Shown one piece after another: positions 47,092 to 56,160 of a DNA stretch of 64,000 nucleotides. Origin of the DNA: Acetobacter nitrogenifigens DSM 23921 = NBRC 105050 (GTDB lineage: Bacteria > Pseudomonadota > Alphaproteobacteria > Acetobacterales > Acetobacteraceae); assembly GCF_000429165.1 (NCBI RefSeq), contig NZ_AUBI01000003.1:124001-188000 (forward strand), in the 5' to 3' direction. Each line of letters begins with the position of its first letter. Within the stretch, counting starts at the first letter, position 1. Made by a program: the position numbers and the translations under genes. A model generated the notes under the pieces. It was not told the origin of the DNA, did no database searches, and saw only the letters and a list, made by a program, of their open reading frames with translations.

Positions 47092-47427
47092 TCAGGCCCG
47101 CTCCGGAGCGAAGACGGTCGGCGCGAACTCAGGGTGCACAGACGGTCCGAAGGCACGAATTCGTTCGCGGGTGGTGAGGGGCGTGATCTCCGCCTCGTCC
47201 TCACGGGTCTGCACACCGTAAATCCCCAGCACGCCCTGTGCCTGAGCCTGTCCCTGTAGCGTCTTCAGAAGCGCTTCGACTTCGTCGTTCGGGACAAGGG
47301 CAGCGTCGCCGATGCGTTCGCGCCATGCCCCGTCCGCCGCGCGCCAGACCACGATCCCGTCAAGCAGCCGGTTGGCGGTGATCACGCTACGACCATCGGT
47401 GTCGCGTCTGTTGCTTCTGATATCCAC
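47092..47427 (-). CDS. DUF2849 protein of the sulfite reductase operon
   Basis: 111 residues. Matches the DUF2849 pattern: VITANRLLDGIVVWRAADGAWRERI, VEALLKTLQGQAQAQGVLGIYGV and a C-terminal LTTRERIRAFGPSVHPEF. This small protein is regularly encoded just before cysI in alphaproteobacteria; its function is unknown and it may carry electrons or stabilise the reductase. 133 bases separate it from cysI and 111 bases from cysA. Confidence 0.85.
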   Translation of the reverse strand: MDIRSNRRDTDGRSVITANRLLDGIVVWRAADGAWRERIGDAALVPNDEVEALLKTLQGQAQAQGVLGIYGVQTREDEAEITPLTTRERIRAFGPSVHPEFAPTVFAPERA

Positions 47428-47538
47428 AGTGAAAGAAATCCGTTACGCAAAAACCGCTCTACATTTACGACGCCGATTCAGAAAATACAAGATCAACGGC
47501 GTATATCACTATATTTAAGCGTGCAAATAGAAACTGCT

Positions 47539-48636
47539 CTACACGGGCTCCGGAATGGCGTCGGAGGAAGTCGTCACGGCGTCGATCGGAAGGCGGGCGT
47601 TTTCGACAGCCGGTTTTCCATTCTGAAAGAGACGCGCCTGGGCGATCTCCAGAACGACCAGGCCGGATGGCGGCGCGCTCACGGGGCGCTCGATCTCGAC
47701 AGTGCGTGTGTCCAGATCGACGGCCAACCGTTCCAGCGGCCCACGCCGGCCGACGCGTTTCGCCGTTCCGCCGGAGGCGTCGGGACGAAGCACCGCCTCA
47801 TGGGGGCGGATCAGCGCCTCGGTCGAGCCGTCGACGGCAGTCGTAGAAAACGGCGCGACGTGGGTGTCGGCGGGGACGAAAAGCCCATTGGACACGACAC
47901 CAGGAAAACGCAGCGTCTCGCCGAGAAACTCCATGACGAAAGGCGTTGCTGGCGTTGCGTCCAGCGTCTCTCCATCCGCGTCCTGCACAATGCGCCCATC
48001 CTGCATCACGACCAGCCGGTCCGCGACGTCGAGCGCCTCTTCCTGATCATGGGTGACGAGGATTGTCGTCAGGCCTAATTGATCGTGCAGATCGCGCAGC
48101 CAGGTCCGAACGGCGCGGCGGACCATCGGGTCGAGTGCGCCGAACGGCTCGTCAAGCAGCAGCAGGCGCGGGCCGGTGGCCAGGGCGCGGGCCAGCGCCA
48201 CGCGTTGTCGCTGGCCGCCCGACAGACGCTGCGGGTAGGCGGCTCCAAGATCCGGTAACTGGATCAACGTGAGAAGCTCCGCGACTTTCGCGTCGATCTC
48301 GGCGCGGGAAGGGCGGCTCGCGCGCGGACGAACGTCCAGCCCGAAAGAGATGTTGCGTGCGACAGTGAGGTGTCGGAACAGAGCGTAGTTCTGGAACACG
48401 AAGCCGACGTTGCGCTCGCGAGGAGGAAGACCTTCCATCGCACGCCCGTCAATCTCGACATGGCCCGAGGACGCAGGGTCAAGCCCCGCTATGGCGCGCA
48501 GCAGAGTCGTCTTGCCCGCGCCTGATGGCCCGACCAGCGCCACGAACGCCCCGTCGGGAACGTGCAGCGACACGTTGTCCAGCACGACCTTGCCCCCGGC
48601 GACCTGGCGCGTGAGATTTTCGATCAGAACGCTCAT
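47539..48636 (-). CDS. cysA: Sulfate/thiosulfate ABC transporter ATP-binding protein
   Basis: 365 residues. Walker A GPSGAGKTTLLRAIAG, Q-loop FVFQNYALFRHLTV, ABC signature LSGGQRQRVALARAL, Walker B RLLLLDEPFGALDP and switch His in LVTHDQEEALDVADR are all intact. The C-terminal 120 residues form the regulatory/TOBE part. The last step of the uptake cassette sbp-cysT-cysW-cysA, where each gene overlaps the next by 4 bases. Confidence 0.96.
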   Translation of the reverse strand: MSVLIENLTRQVAGGKVVLDNVSLHVPDGAFVALVGPSGAGKTTLLRAIAGLDPASSGHVEIDGRAMEGLPPRERNVGFVFQNYALFRHLTVARNISFGLDVRPRASRPSRAEIDAKVAELLTLIQLPDLGAAYPQRLSGGQRQRVALARALATGPRLLLLDEPFGALDPMVRRAVRTWLRDLHDQLGLTTILVTHDQEEALDVADRLVVMQDGRIVQDADGETLDATPATPFVMEFLGETLRFPGVVSNGLFVPADTHVAPFSTTAVDGSTEALIRPHEAVLRPDASGGTAKRVGRRGPLERLAVDLDTRTVEIERPVSAPPSGLVVLEIAQARLFQNGKPAVENARLPIDAVTTSSDAIPEPV

Positions 48637-49505
48637 GCGCCGCCTCCAGCGGTTTCAGCCTTGCGTGGTTCTTCGCGTCGTATCCGGGCTTCGAACAGCG
48701 AGCGCATGCCGACGGTCGCCGTCGCCATGATGGCGAGAAGCGCCGCCATGCTGAAGGCGGCGACGCTCTGGTAGCCATTATAAAGCGTTTCGATATGCAG
48801 CGGCATCGTTTCCGTAAGGCCCGGTATATGGCCTGAGACCACAGAAACTGCGCCGAACTCGCCCATCGCGCGGGCGGTCGTCAGCAACACGCCCGAAAGC
48901 AGCGCCCAGCGCGCTTCCGGCAGCGTGACGCCCCAAAGAATGCGCCAGAAAGACGCCCCCAGCAGCGTGGCGGCTTCCTCAGCGTCGCGGCCCTGTTGCT
49001 CCATCAGCGGCAGCAGGGTGCGTGTCACGAAGGGGAAGGTGACGAACAGGGTAGCCAGCAGGATGCCCGGCGTGGCGAAGGCGATGGTGATTCCGACCCT
49101 GTTCAGGGCCTCTCCCCACCAACCCTGCGTCCCGAACAGCAGCAGCCATACCAGACCTGCGACCACTGGCGACACGCTGATCGGAATTTCTATCAGTGCG
49201 ACAAGAACCCCGCGTCCCGGAAACCGGTATTTCGCCAATAGCCATCCGGCGAGAACGCCGAAACTGGTGTTGATGACCACGGCGGCGACCGTCATTTCCA
49301 ACGTCAGCTTGATCGCGGAGAGGGCGTCGGGATCCGTGATGCTCGCCAGCGCGGCGCCCAACCCGGAGCGCAGGGCCTCGGTGAAGACGAGGACGGGTGG
49401 CAGGACAAGCATTAGCCCCACGATCGCGTAGGCTGCGGCGATTAGCGCGATCTCGGCGGGCGAACGGCGAGCGCTGTCCGGTGAGGATGATGCGAGTGCG
49501 TTCAC
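48633..49505 (-). CDS. cysW: Sulfate ABC transporter permease CysW
   Basis: About 290 residues from a GTG at 49505 that overlaps the cysT stop as GTGA; longer frames upstream are shadows. Six membrane helices. The permease loop motif AATLLGASFWRILWGVTLPEARWALLSG (EAA loop) and ARAMGEFGAVSVVSGHIPG are typical of CysW. It pairs with CysT to form the membrane channel. Confidence 0.94.
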   Translation of the reverse strand: MNALASSSPDSARRSPAEIALIAAAYAIVGLMLVLPPVLVFTEALRSGLGAALASITDPDALSAIKLTLEMTVAAVVINTSFGVLAGWLLAKYRFPGRGVLVALIEIPISVSPVVAGLVWLLLFGTQGWWGEALNRVGITIAFATPGILLATLFVTFPFVTRTLLPLMEQQGRDAEEAATLLGASFWRILWGVTLPEARWALLSGVLLTTARAMGEFGAVSVVSGHIPGLTETMPLHIETLYNGYQSVAAFSMAALLAIMATATVGMRSLFEARIRREEPRKAETAGGGA

Positions 49506-50395
49506 GCCGCGCCCTCCGCCACCAGTCCTCGTGCCGCGCGTCTGCGCAGCATGGCCACGGCGGCGAGGCACGCTGAGGACGCCACGAGCAGGATGAAAGC
49601 GATCGAGGTCGCTCCCGCGTAGTCGAACTCCTGCAACCGCACGACGACAAGAAGCGGAGCGATTTCGCTGCGAAACGGCTGGTTGCCCGCGATGAAGATG
49701 ACCGAGCCGTATTCGCCTATGCCGCGCGCGAAGGCGAGGCCGAAGCCGCTGATCAGCGCTGGAAGAAGAGCGGGCGTCAGCACCCGCGCCACGATCTGCC
49801 AGGGTCTGGCGCCCAATAGTGTCGCGGCTTCCTCAAGCTCCGGCGGCAGATCGCGCAACACGGGTTCGACGCTGCGAACGATGAAGGGCAACCCCACGAA
49901 CATCAGGGCTGCGACGATACCCGTCACGCTGTAGGCGACGCTGATTCCCAGTCGTGATAACGGCGCGCCTAACCAACCCTGCGGGCTGTATAAGGTCGCG
50001 AGGGTAATGCCGGTGACCGCTGTGGGGATCGCGAACGGCAGGTCGATCAGCGCGTCGATCATGCGTCGTCCTGGAAGGCGCGTCCGCACTAGCGCCCAGG
50101 CCAGAATCAGGCCGAGCGGCAGATCCAGAATGGCGGCGAGCACGGCGGACTGGAAGCTGACCCGAAGCGCTGCGAACATGCGTCCGTCGTTGAGCGCAGC
50201 GAGCATCGCCGATGCGCCTTCCTGCCAGGGTCGTACCGCCAGCGCGGTAAGCGGAAGGACGACGGTCAGGCCCAGCCACAGCAGCGTCGCGCCCAGCGCT
50301 AGGCGGAACCCCGGCAATGGATCGCGAGCGCGCCGTCCCTTCGCGTGCAGCGTCGAAGGCTCACGCGTAGGGGAAAGCGTCGCGGAAGGGGTCAT
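49502..50395 (-). CDS. cysT: Sulfate ABC transporter permease CysT
   Basis: 297 residues with about six helices. Markers include PFAIPTAVTGITLATLYSPQGWLGAPLSRLGISVAYSVTGIVAALMF in blocks, the EAA loop LEEAATLLGARPWQIVARVLTPALLPAL and FARGIGEYGSVIFIAGNQPFRSEI, which is diagnostic of CysT (CysU). Overlaps both neighbours by 4 bases. Confidence 0.95.
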   Translation of the reverse strand: MTPSATLSPTREPSTLHAKGRRARDPLPGFRLALGATLLWLGLTVVLPLTALAVRPWQEGASAMLAALNDGRMFAALRVSFQSAVLAAILDLPLGLILAWALVRTRLPGRRMIDALIDLPFAIPTAVTGITLATLYSPQGWLGAPLSRLGISVAYSVTGIVAALMFVGLPFIVRSVEPVLRDLPPELEEAATLLGARPWQIVARVLTPALLPALISGFGLAFARGIGEYGSVIFIAGNQPFRSEIAPLLVVVRLQEFDYAGATSIAFILLVASSACLAAVAMLRRRAARGLVAEGAA

Positions 50396-51426
50396 TTACT
50401 GTAAATCTGATCGAAGACGCCGCCGCTTGCGAAATGCTTTTTCTGCACGGCGGTCCAGCCGCCGAGACTGGCGATGTCGAACGTCTTCACCGCAGGGAAG
50501 ATCGACGCGCTTTCTGCCGCCACAGTTGGATCGACCGGGCGGAAGTAATGCTTGGCGCCGATTTTCTGGGCCTCGGGCGTATAAAGGAACTCGAGATAGG
50601 CCTGCGCCGCCTCCCGTGTGCCGTGCGCGTCCACATTCTTGTCGACCAGTGCGACCGGGGGCTCAGCAAGGATGGTCAGGTCGGGAACGACGATGTCGAA
50701 TTTATCCGGCCCGAGGTCGCGCGCTGCGAGCAGCGCCTCGTCCTCCCACGCGAGAAGAACGTCGCCCAGTCCACGCTGCACGAAGCTGTTGGTCGCGCCC
50801 CGCGCCCCGGCGTCGAGCACCGGCACGTGAGCGAACAGAGATTTGAGGTAGGCGCGCGCCGTATCCTCCGTCCCACCCGGTTGACGCAACGCCCAGCCCC
50901 ATGCGGCGAGGTAGTTCCAGCGCGCGCCGCCGGAGGTTTTGGGATTGGGGGTTACGACCTGCACGCCGTCACGGACCAGATCGGCCCAGCCGTGGATTCC
51001 CTTCGGGTTGCCTTTGCGCGTCAGGAACACGATTGTGCTGGTGAACGGCGTGGAATTGTGCGGCAACCGCGTCTGCCAGTTCGTCGGCAGAAGGCCATGC
51101 GCCGCCAGCATGTCGACGTCATAGGCGAGGCCCAGCGTCACCACGTCGGCGGGCGCTCCCTCGAGGACAGAGCGGGCCTGCGCGCCGGAACCGCCGTTGG
51201 ATGTGCGCACCGCAAGGGCGCTTCCGCCATGAGTGGAAGCCCACTTGGCGGCGAATGCGTGGTTGATGTCGGCGTAAAGCTCGCGGGTCGGGTCATACGA
51301 CACGTTGAGCAGCGCCTGAGCGGCGCTGGCCTTGTGTCCACGCCCGATGGCGGCCAAAGCGGCGCATGCTGCCGCGGCGCCGAAGAGCGTGCGGCGGGTG
51401 AGGGTGAGCGGCGAGGATGACGTCAT
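50392..51426 (-). CDS. sbp: Periplasmic sulfate-binding protein
   Basis: 344 residues. The N-terminus LTLTRRTLFGAAAACAALAA carries a twin-arginine-like pattern followed by a hydrophobic stretch, so export may be by Tat. Mature features: LNVSYDPTRELYADINHAFAAKW, VVTLGLAYDVDMLA, TPNPKTSGGARWNYLAAWGWAL and DVLLAWEDEALLA, all conserved in sulfate/thiosulfate-binding proteins. First gene of the leftward sulfur operon; the region just upstream has two inverted repeats. Confidence 0.95.
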   Translation of the reverse strand: MTSSSPLTLTRRTLFGAAAACAALAAIGRGHKASAAQALLNVSYDPTRELYADINHAFAAKWASTHGGSALAVRTSNGGSGAQARSVLEGAPADVVTLGLAYDVDMLAAHGLLPTNWQTRLPHNSTPFTSTIVFLTRKGNPKGIHGWADLVRDGVQVVTPNPKTSGGARWNYLAAWGWALRQPGGTEDTARAYLKSLFAHVPVLDAGARGATNSFVQRGLGDVLLAWEDEALLAARDLGPDKFDIVVPDLTILAEPPVALVDKNVDAHGTREAAQAYLEFLYTPEAQKIGAKHYFRPVDPTVAAESASIFPAVKTFDIASLGGWTAVQKKHFASGGVFDQIYSK

Positions 51427-51453
51427 TGGCTCGGCTTCGTGGGTTTCAATATT

Positions 51454-51485
51454 ACCGTATTTTACGGTGGTATACGCAATATACC
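51454..51485. promoter_or_regulatory. Two adjacent inverted repeats upstream of sbp
   Basis: ACCGTA-TTT-TACGGT (51454-51468) and GGTATA-CGCAA-TATACC (51469-51485) lie directly next to each other, 28 to 59 bases before the sbp start at 51426. Both are perfect 6-bp arms. They are probably operators for a sulfur regulator (CysB-like or other) or part of the promoter. A related GTATA-N4-TATA string lies near 47502 upstream of the DUF2849 gene. Confidence 0.65.
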
Positions 51486-51711
51486 CTACTACGTGGCGCT
51501 AAATATCGGCAAGCCCCGTCGTTATCTCTGAAAACCACGGTATAAAATCGTTTTTATTTAGCCACAGGAGGGGCGGCGGCGTGAAGCGTCTAAAATGACG
51601 CGTAATGTAACATCTGTCCGTGTTGCGCAGGCGGACGAAACTTGGGAAAACGCGTGGGATCGCGCTCCGCATGGCACCCTAGGCGCAGCGTTTGGGAGAT
51701 GATTTACGAAC

Positions 51712-52095
51712 ATGGTCACGTCCAACAGGCTACGCGGATACGGACTCCGGACGCTCTCAACCCGCCTTACCGCGACTTTTGCGCTGGCTCTCCTTGTGGC
51801 GCCGTCCTTTGCGTCCGCGCAGGACGCTGACCCGGACGAACACAAGGGGCCGGACATGCATCAGCTCGCCGCACATCCATCAGCGCCTCCGGTCCACAAG
51901 GATTACAGTCACTACCTCTATCGTCCGCACGGCGATCGGGTGCAGGAGCAGCCGGATCTCGACCGACTCCTGTTCTGGACGCCGGACGGAAAACCAGACG
52001 GTTATGCGCAGCGCCGGGGCGAGAGCGTCATCTATTACGACGCGGCGGGACGCGCGGTCCGGGTGCAGCGCCTCGCTCCTGAGGATCTGCAATAA
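51712..52095 (+). CDS. Small secreted protein of unknown function
   Basis: 127 residues. A long charged n-region precedes a hydrophobic core (ATFALALLVAPSFASAQ), with cleavage likely after ASA. The mature part is about 85 residues, with HKDYSHYLYRPHGDRVQEQPDLDRLLF, WTPDGKPDGYAQRRGESVIYY and DAAGRAVRVQRL. No cysteines, no known family recognised. Probably periplasmic. It diverges from the sulfate operon. Confidence 0.65.
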   Translation: MVTSNRLRGYGLRTLSTRLTATFALALLVAPSFASAQDADPDEHKGPDMHQLAAHPSAPPVHKDYSHYLYRPHGDRVQEQPDLDRLLFWTPDGKPDGYAQRRGESVIYYDAAGRAVRVQRLAPEDLQ

Positions 52096-52224
52096 GCCGG
52101 ATCGTTACCGGCTTAACGCGCCGTCCGGGTCGTCATCCTCCGGGCAGGCGTATTCTGGAAAGACGGCGCTCATCAAAGTAACGCGCGAGAGGCGTTACAC
52201 GCTCCGAAGTGAACGGATGCCCGC

Positions 52225-53187
52225 CTAGACCGTCGCGGCTGCGGCGAGGGGAGGGGGTAGCCCCTCCTCCCACGGAGGGACGCCGCCGTATCGTTCGGCG
52301 CCGTATTGCTCCGCCAGATAATCGATCATAGCCCGAACCTTGAGGGATACGGTGGGGGTAGGTGCGTAGACCGCATGTAACTGCGATGCTTCAAGCAGCG
52401 GCGCGTCGAACGCCAGCGTCACGAGCGCGCCGGAGCGCAGGGCGTCGGCGACAATGAACGTCGGCTGATAGATAATGCCCTGACCGACGATTGCTGCTTC
52501 TCGCAGGGCGTCGCCATTGTTGGCCACCAGGGGGCAGCGGATCGGGGCGGTTCTTTCGCCTTTGTCCCCGAAGCTCCATCGCGTCGTGCCGACCGCGTCA
52601 CTGAGCGTATACCCGAGGCAGGCATGGCGCTGCAGATCGGCGACCGTCGCGGGTGTGCCGTGTCGTGCAAGGTACGACGGCGCGGCGCAGACGACCATGC
52701 GGATTGACGCGAGCTTGCGCGCCCGCAGGCTGCTCGGCGCCATACGCCGGATGCGCAGGGCAAGATCCCATCCATCCTCGATCAGATCCACAGTGCGGTC
52801 ATCCAGCCCAAGGTCGACGGTCACAAGCGGATAACGCTCGCTAAATCCTGAGAGCAGCGGCGCAACGTAGCGAATGGCGAACGAGACCGGCGCGTTCAGT
52901 CTGAGCGTGCCGCGGGGCTCCTGCGCATCGACGGCGACGGCTTGTTCGACGTCGTCCAGTGCCGGGAGAATGCGCTGGCACCCATCAAGAAAGCGCCGTC
53001 CGGCCTCCGTCAGGGAAAGGCGACGCGTACTGCGCTGAAACAAGGCGACGCCCAGGCGCGTCTCCAGCGCTGCGATGTGCTTCGTCACCATTGTCTGCGA
53101 CATGCCGAGCGACCGAGCGGCGGCGGCGAAGCTGCCGTCAGCGACGACGCGAACGAATGTCTGCATTCCGGTGACGCGATCAAGCAT
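52225..53187 (-). CDS. LysR-family transcriptional regulator
   Basis: About 320 residues from the ATG at 53187 (MLDRVTGMQTFVRVVADGSF); an upstream open frame adds 44 residues with no HTH relevance. HTH: AARSLGMSQTMVTKHIAALETRLG. Effector domain: LDDRTVDLIEDGWDLALRIRRM. It diverges from the LigB-type dioxygenase gene at 53300, with 112 bases between, the classical arrangement for a LysR protein controlling its neighbour. Confidence 0.92.
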   Translation of the reverse strand: MLDRVTGMQTFVRVVADGSFAAAARSLGMSQTMVTKHIAALETRLGVALFQRSTRRLSLTEAGRRFLDGCQRILPALDDVEQAVAVDAQEPRGTLRLNAPVSFAIRYVAPLLSGFSERYPLVTVDLGLDDRTVDLIEDGWDLALRIRRMAPSSLRARKLASIRMVVCAAPSYLARHGTPATVADLQRHACLGYTLSDAVGTTRWSFGDKGERTAPIRCPLVANNGDALREAAIVGQGIIYQPTFIVADALRSGALVTLAFDAPLLEASQLHAVYAPTPTVSLKVRAMIDYLAEQYGAERYGGVPPWEEGLPPPLAAAATV

Positions 53188-53299
53188 CGGGGGGTATCTC
53201 ACACCAGGAGTGTTATATGAACGTCCTGAACGAGGGATTATCGTCTGGTGGTCGTAGCGGCAAGATCGCGCCGTGTTTCGACGACAAAAGGTGACGCCG

Positions 53300-54115
53300 A
53301 TGACGGCCTCGACCACCACGCCTGCCCGGCAACCCGTTTTGTTTGCGCCTCATGGCGGAGGACCATGCTTCTTCATGGACCAGCCGGTCATATGGGATCG
53401 TATGGCGGCTTATCTGCGCGGGCTGGCTGCAACCCTGCCGCAGCGTCCACGTGCGATACTGGTCGTCTCCGGGCATTGGGAAACCGAGCGGCCGACGGTG
53501 ACATCCAGCGCAGCGCCACCGTTGATTTACGATTACTACGGATTTCCAGAGCATACGTATCATCTGCAATACCCTGCGCCGGGATCGCCCGAACTTGCAG
53601 CGCAGGTCCGGTCGCTCCTGTCCGCCGCCGGAATCGCAAATGACGAAGACCCCGAGAGGGGGTTCGATCACGGCGTGTTCATCCCGTTCCTGCTCGCCTT
53701 TGGCGACGCTGACATCCCGGTTGTCGAGCTGTCGCTTCGGCAGGATATGAACGCTGCGGAAGAGGTCCGCATCGGCGCGGCGCTGCAATCACTGCGCGGC
53801 GAAAATGTGCTGATCGTGGCTACCGGGATGACGTACCATAACCTGCGGCAACTCCGGCAGTCGGATCCGTCGTCAGCGGGCGCGTCGCAAGCCTTCGACG
53901 CCTGGCTGACCAAGGCGGTCGAGGCGGAGCCGGAGGAACGGAATGCGGCGCTGCTGCGTTGGGAGGCGGCGCCAGGCGCTCGGCAGTGCCACCCGCGTGA
54001 GGAGCATCTTTTGCCGCTGATGTTCGCAGCCGGCGCTGCGGGCGCGGATCTTGGCAAACGCGATTACAGCGACGTCGTCATGGGAAAGGCCATGTCCGGT
54101 TTTCGCTTCGGCTGA
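53300..54115 (+). CDS. LigB/DODA-type class III extradiol dioxygenase family protein
   Basis: About 271 residues from the ATG at 53300. Metal-binding histidines appear in FAPHGGGPCFF, SGHWETERPTV and FDHGVFIPFLLAF; YYGFPEHTYHLQYPAPGSP and VLIVATGMTYHNLRQL complete the 4,5-DOPA-dioxygenase-like pattern. Such enzymes cleave catechol rings or act as quinone-related oxidases with non-haem iron or zinc. Likely controlled by the divergent LysR gene. Confidence 0.9.
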   Translation: MTASTTTPARQPVLFAPHGGGPCFFMDQPVIWDRMAAYLRGLAATLPQRPRAILVVSGHWETERPTVTSSAAPPLIYDYYGFPEHTYHLQYPAPGSPELAAQVRSLLSAAGIANDEDPERGFDHGVFIPFLLAFGDADIPVVELSLRQDMNAAEEVRIGAALQSLRGENVLIVATGMTYHNLRQLRQSDPSSAGASQAFDAWLTKAVEAEPEERNAALLRWEAAPGARQCHPREEHLLPLMFAAGAAGADLGKRDYSDVVMGKAMSGFRFG

Positions 54116-54122
54116 ACAGTTT

Positions 54123-54148
54123 CCGTCGGCGCAGGGACGCGCCGACGA
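54123..54148 (+). terminator. Hairpin after the dioxygenase gene
   Basis: 9-bp stem CGTCGGCGC / GCGCCGACG with a 6-base loop (54124-54147), 8 bases past the stop at 54115. No T-run. Confidence 0.5.
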
Positions 54149-54194
54149 TCGCCCCGACCGGGCGACGCCACATTGGCAATGAAAGAGAGAATTT

Positions 54195-54803
54195 ATGAAA
54201 ACGCGTCTTGTGACTTCGACAGTCGCCGCTCTGGCCGCTGTTGCGTTCATTTCTTGCGCTCGCGCCGAAACGTCGGCTCAGGGAATTCAGGCCGGCCAGT
54301 ATAAGGTCGAGCCCGGCCACACGCAGGTCACGTTCTCGCTGCTGCATTTTGGGTTCACCCAGTATTCGGGAATGTTCTCCGGCGCTTCGGGTTCGTTGAA
54401 GATCGATCCGGCCCATTTGGCCGCCACGAAGCTGACGGTCAGCCTGCCGATCGCCAGCGTCGCGACGACGAGCGACGTGCTGACTGGCGAGTTGAAAGAG
54501 CCCGACTGGTTCGACGCCGCGCGCTATCCGACCGCGACGTTCACCTCCAAAAGCGTCACTGCGACCGACGCCGGACATGCGACGATCAGCGGTGATCTTA
54601 CCTTGCACGGCGTCACGAAACCCGTCGTTTTGCAGGCGCAGTTCATTGGCGCTGGCGTAAACCCGATGGACAAGGCGTACACGATCGGATTTCAGGCGAC
54701 CGGGGTTATCAAGCGCAGCGATTTCGGTGTGTCGAAATACGTTCCGATGGTTGGTGACGACGTGACCCTGTCCATTGCAGGTGCGTTCGAAAAGCAGAAC
54801 TAA
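54195..54803 (+). CDS. YceI-family periplasmic protein
   Basis: 202 residues. Signal peptide with core TVAALAAVAFISCARA. Mature domain has the lipocalin-like YceI features: YKVEPGHTQVTFSLLHFGFTQYSGMFSGASGSLKID (split as two strands), LKEPDWFDAARYPTATFTSKSV and DLTLHGVTKPVVLQAQF, followed by GFQATGVIKRSDFGVSKYVP. The fold binds long isoprenoids or amphiphiles. A GAAAGAGAGAAT ribosome site precedes the ATG. Ends in a terminator pair. Confidence 0.95.
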   Translation: MKTRLVTSTVAALAAVAFISCARAETSAQGIQAGQYKVEPGHTQVTFSLLHFGFTQYSGMFSGASGSLKIDPAHLAATKLTVSLPIASVATTSDVLTGELKEPDWFDAARYPTATFTSKSVTATDAGHATISGDLTLHGVTKPVVLQAQFIGAGVNPMDKAYTIGFQATGVIKRSDFGVSKYVPMVGDDVTLSIAGAFEKQN

Positions 54804-54807
54804 TCTG

Positions 54808-54871
54808 ATCCGGTCTCTCTGACCGGATATCGAGTTTCAAAGCGGCGGCCGACAGGTCGCCGTTTTTTTTT
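54808..54871 (+). terminator. Rho-independent terminator after the YceI gene
   Basis: An 8-bp stem ATCCGGTC / GACCGGAT (54808-54828) is followed by a second stem CGGCGGCC / GGTCGCCG with loop GACA (54843-54862) and then a run of nine T. The second is a classic intrinsic terminator, the clearest in the window. Confidence 0.9.
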
Positions 54872-55148
54872 GTAGCAAGAGGGGTGTCATTTTCATGTAA
54901 TCCATTGAAATAGCGCGTGTTTTTGTTGGGGCATCATTGGGCTCCGTGCGTCGATGGTCGACCTGATGCGTCATTGCCTTTGGGGGCGAGGCAACACAGC
55001 GAATCATGGAAGCTTGCCCAATACGCAGCGTCGCCATCACGTTATGAACAGAATTTATGTATTTATGAAATCAAATCATTTTTATTCACTCGACTGGTCA
55101 TGCATAAATAAGTGCTAGCGCTTAACAGTTGATGTGACGAAGGCTTCA
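54872..55148. promoter_or_regulatory. AT-rich leader upstream of the DUF1852/methionine synthase genes
   Basis: About 275 bases between the YceI terminator and the DUF1852 gene. The last 110 bases are markedly AT-rich and contain imperfect TGAA-N-TTCA-like strings (for example near 55044), which is the MetR box form, though none matches perfectly. I could not build a recognised SAM riboswitch. Likely promoter region. Confidence 0.45.
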
Positions 55149-56132
55149 ATGATTCAGGATTCAGCCTTTTATATAAGACGGATTTGTTTTGATGAGGATT
55201 ATTGTCCCTCTGACAATACGCGTCTCACGACCAACTTCGCCAATCTGGCCAGAGGGGAAAGTCGTCAGGAGAACCTGCGTAACGTCCTGCGGATGATTGA
55301 CAATCGTTTCAACGATCTGGCCCATTGGGATAATCCGAATGGGGATCGCTATTCCGTTGAGATTGAGATCGTCTCAGTTGAGATAGATATCGATTCGGAG
55401 GGCAAGAGCATTCGTTTTCCGTTGATCGAAATGTTGAATACTACAATTGTCGATAAAAAAGACAATAAACGCATTGCGGGTGTAACGGGTAATAATTTTT
55501 CTTCTTACGTGCGCGATTATGATTTTAGTGTTTTATTGTTGAATTACAACAAAAATAGGAGAGAATTTGGCGTTCCTGCCAATTATGGAAATCTGCACGG
55601 CAATCTCTTTAAATGTGCTGTGAATTCGTCCGCTTACAAAAAAAACTTCGATAAAGACCCTTTAATATGTCTCAGTGTTTCAAGCAACAAGACCTATCTT
55701 CGAACTGGAAATGAGCATCCTGTTCTGGGTGTGGAGTATCAGCAGAGTGAGTTTTCCCTGACGGATCAATATTTCGCAAAAATGGGAATGCGAGCTCGTT
55801 ATTTTATGCCACCCGGAGGCGTGGCGCCGCTAGCTTTTTATTTTTTCGGCGACCTTCTCTCTGATTATTCCGCTCTGGAGTTTATCGGCACCATCAGCAC
55901 GATGGAGTCCTTTCAGAAGATTTATCGCCCCGAAATCTACAATGCCAACGCCGCTGCGTCTGATTGCTATCAACCGAGTTTGAAGCATCAGGATTATTCT
56001 ACAACCCGCATTGTCTATGACCGGGATGAGCGTAATCGACTGGCGGTAGCGCAGGGTAAATATACGGAGCAAAGCCTTATCAAGCCATACCGGGACATGC
56101 TTGAGGCATGGTCGGAAAATTACGCCGCCTGA
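55149..56132 (+). CDS. DUF1852 protein (MesX-like partner of methionine synthase)
   Basis: About 327 residues from the ATG at 55149, with GAAGG upstream; an in-frame GTG at 55134 is possible. Family markers: LTTNFANLARGESRQENLRNVLRMIDNRFNDLAHWDNP in successive blocks, GVTGNNFSSYVRDYDFSVLLL, VPANYGNLHGNLFK and DYSTTRIVYDRDERNRLA. DUF1852 is regularly found next to a short MetE-like protein; in the literature on folate-independent methionine synthases this partner was named MesX and is needed, with oxygen, for MesD activity. No signal peptide. AT-rich codon use compared with neighbours suggests transfer. Followed 28 bases later by the synthase gene. Confidence 0.88.
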   Translation: MIQDSAFYIRRICFDEDYCPSDNTRLTTNFANLARGESRQENLRNVLRMIDNRFNDLAHWDNPNGDRYSVEIEIVSVEIDIDSEGKSIRFPLIEMLNTTIVDKKDNKRIAGVTGNNFSSYVRDYDFSVLLLNYNKNRREFGVPANYGNLHGNLFKCAVNSSAYKKNFDKDPLICLSVSSNKTYLRTGNEHPVLGVEYQQSEFSLTDQYFAKMGMRARYFMPPGGVAPLAFYFFGDLLSDYSALEFIGTISTMESFQKIYRPEIYNANAAASDCYQPSLKHQDYSTTRIVYDRDERNRLAVAQGKYTEQSLIKPYRDMLEAWSENYAA

Positions 56133-56160
56133 TTCCACGGACAGCACAAGGTCATCTTTT

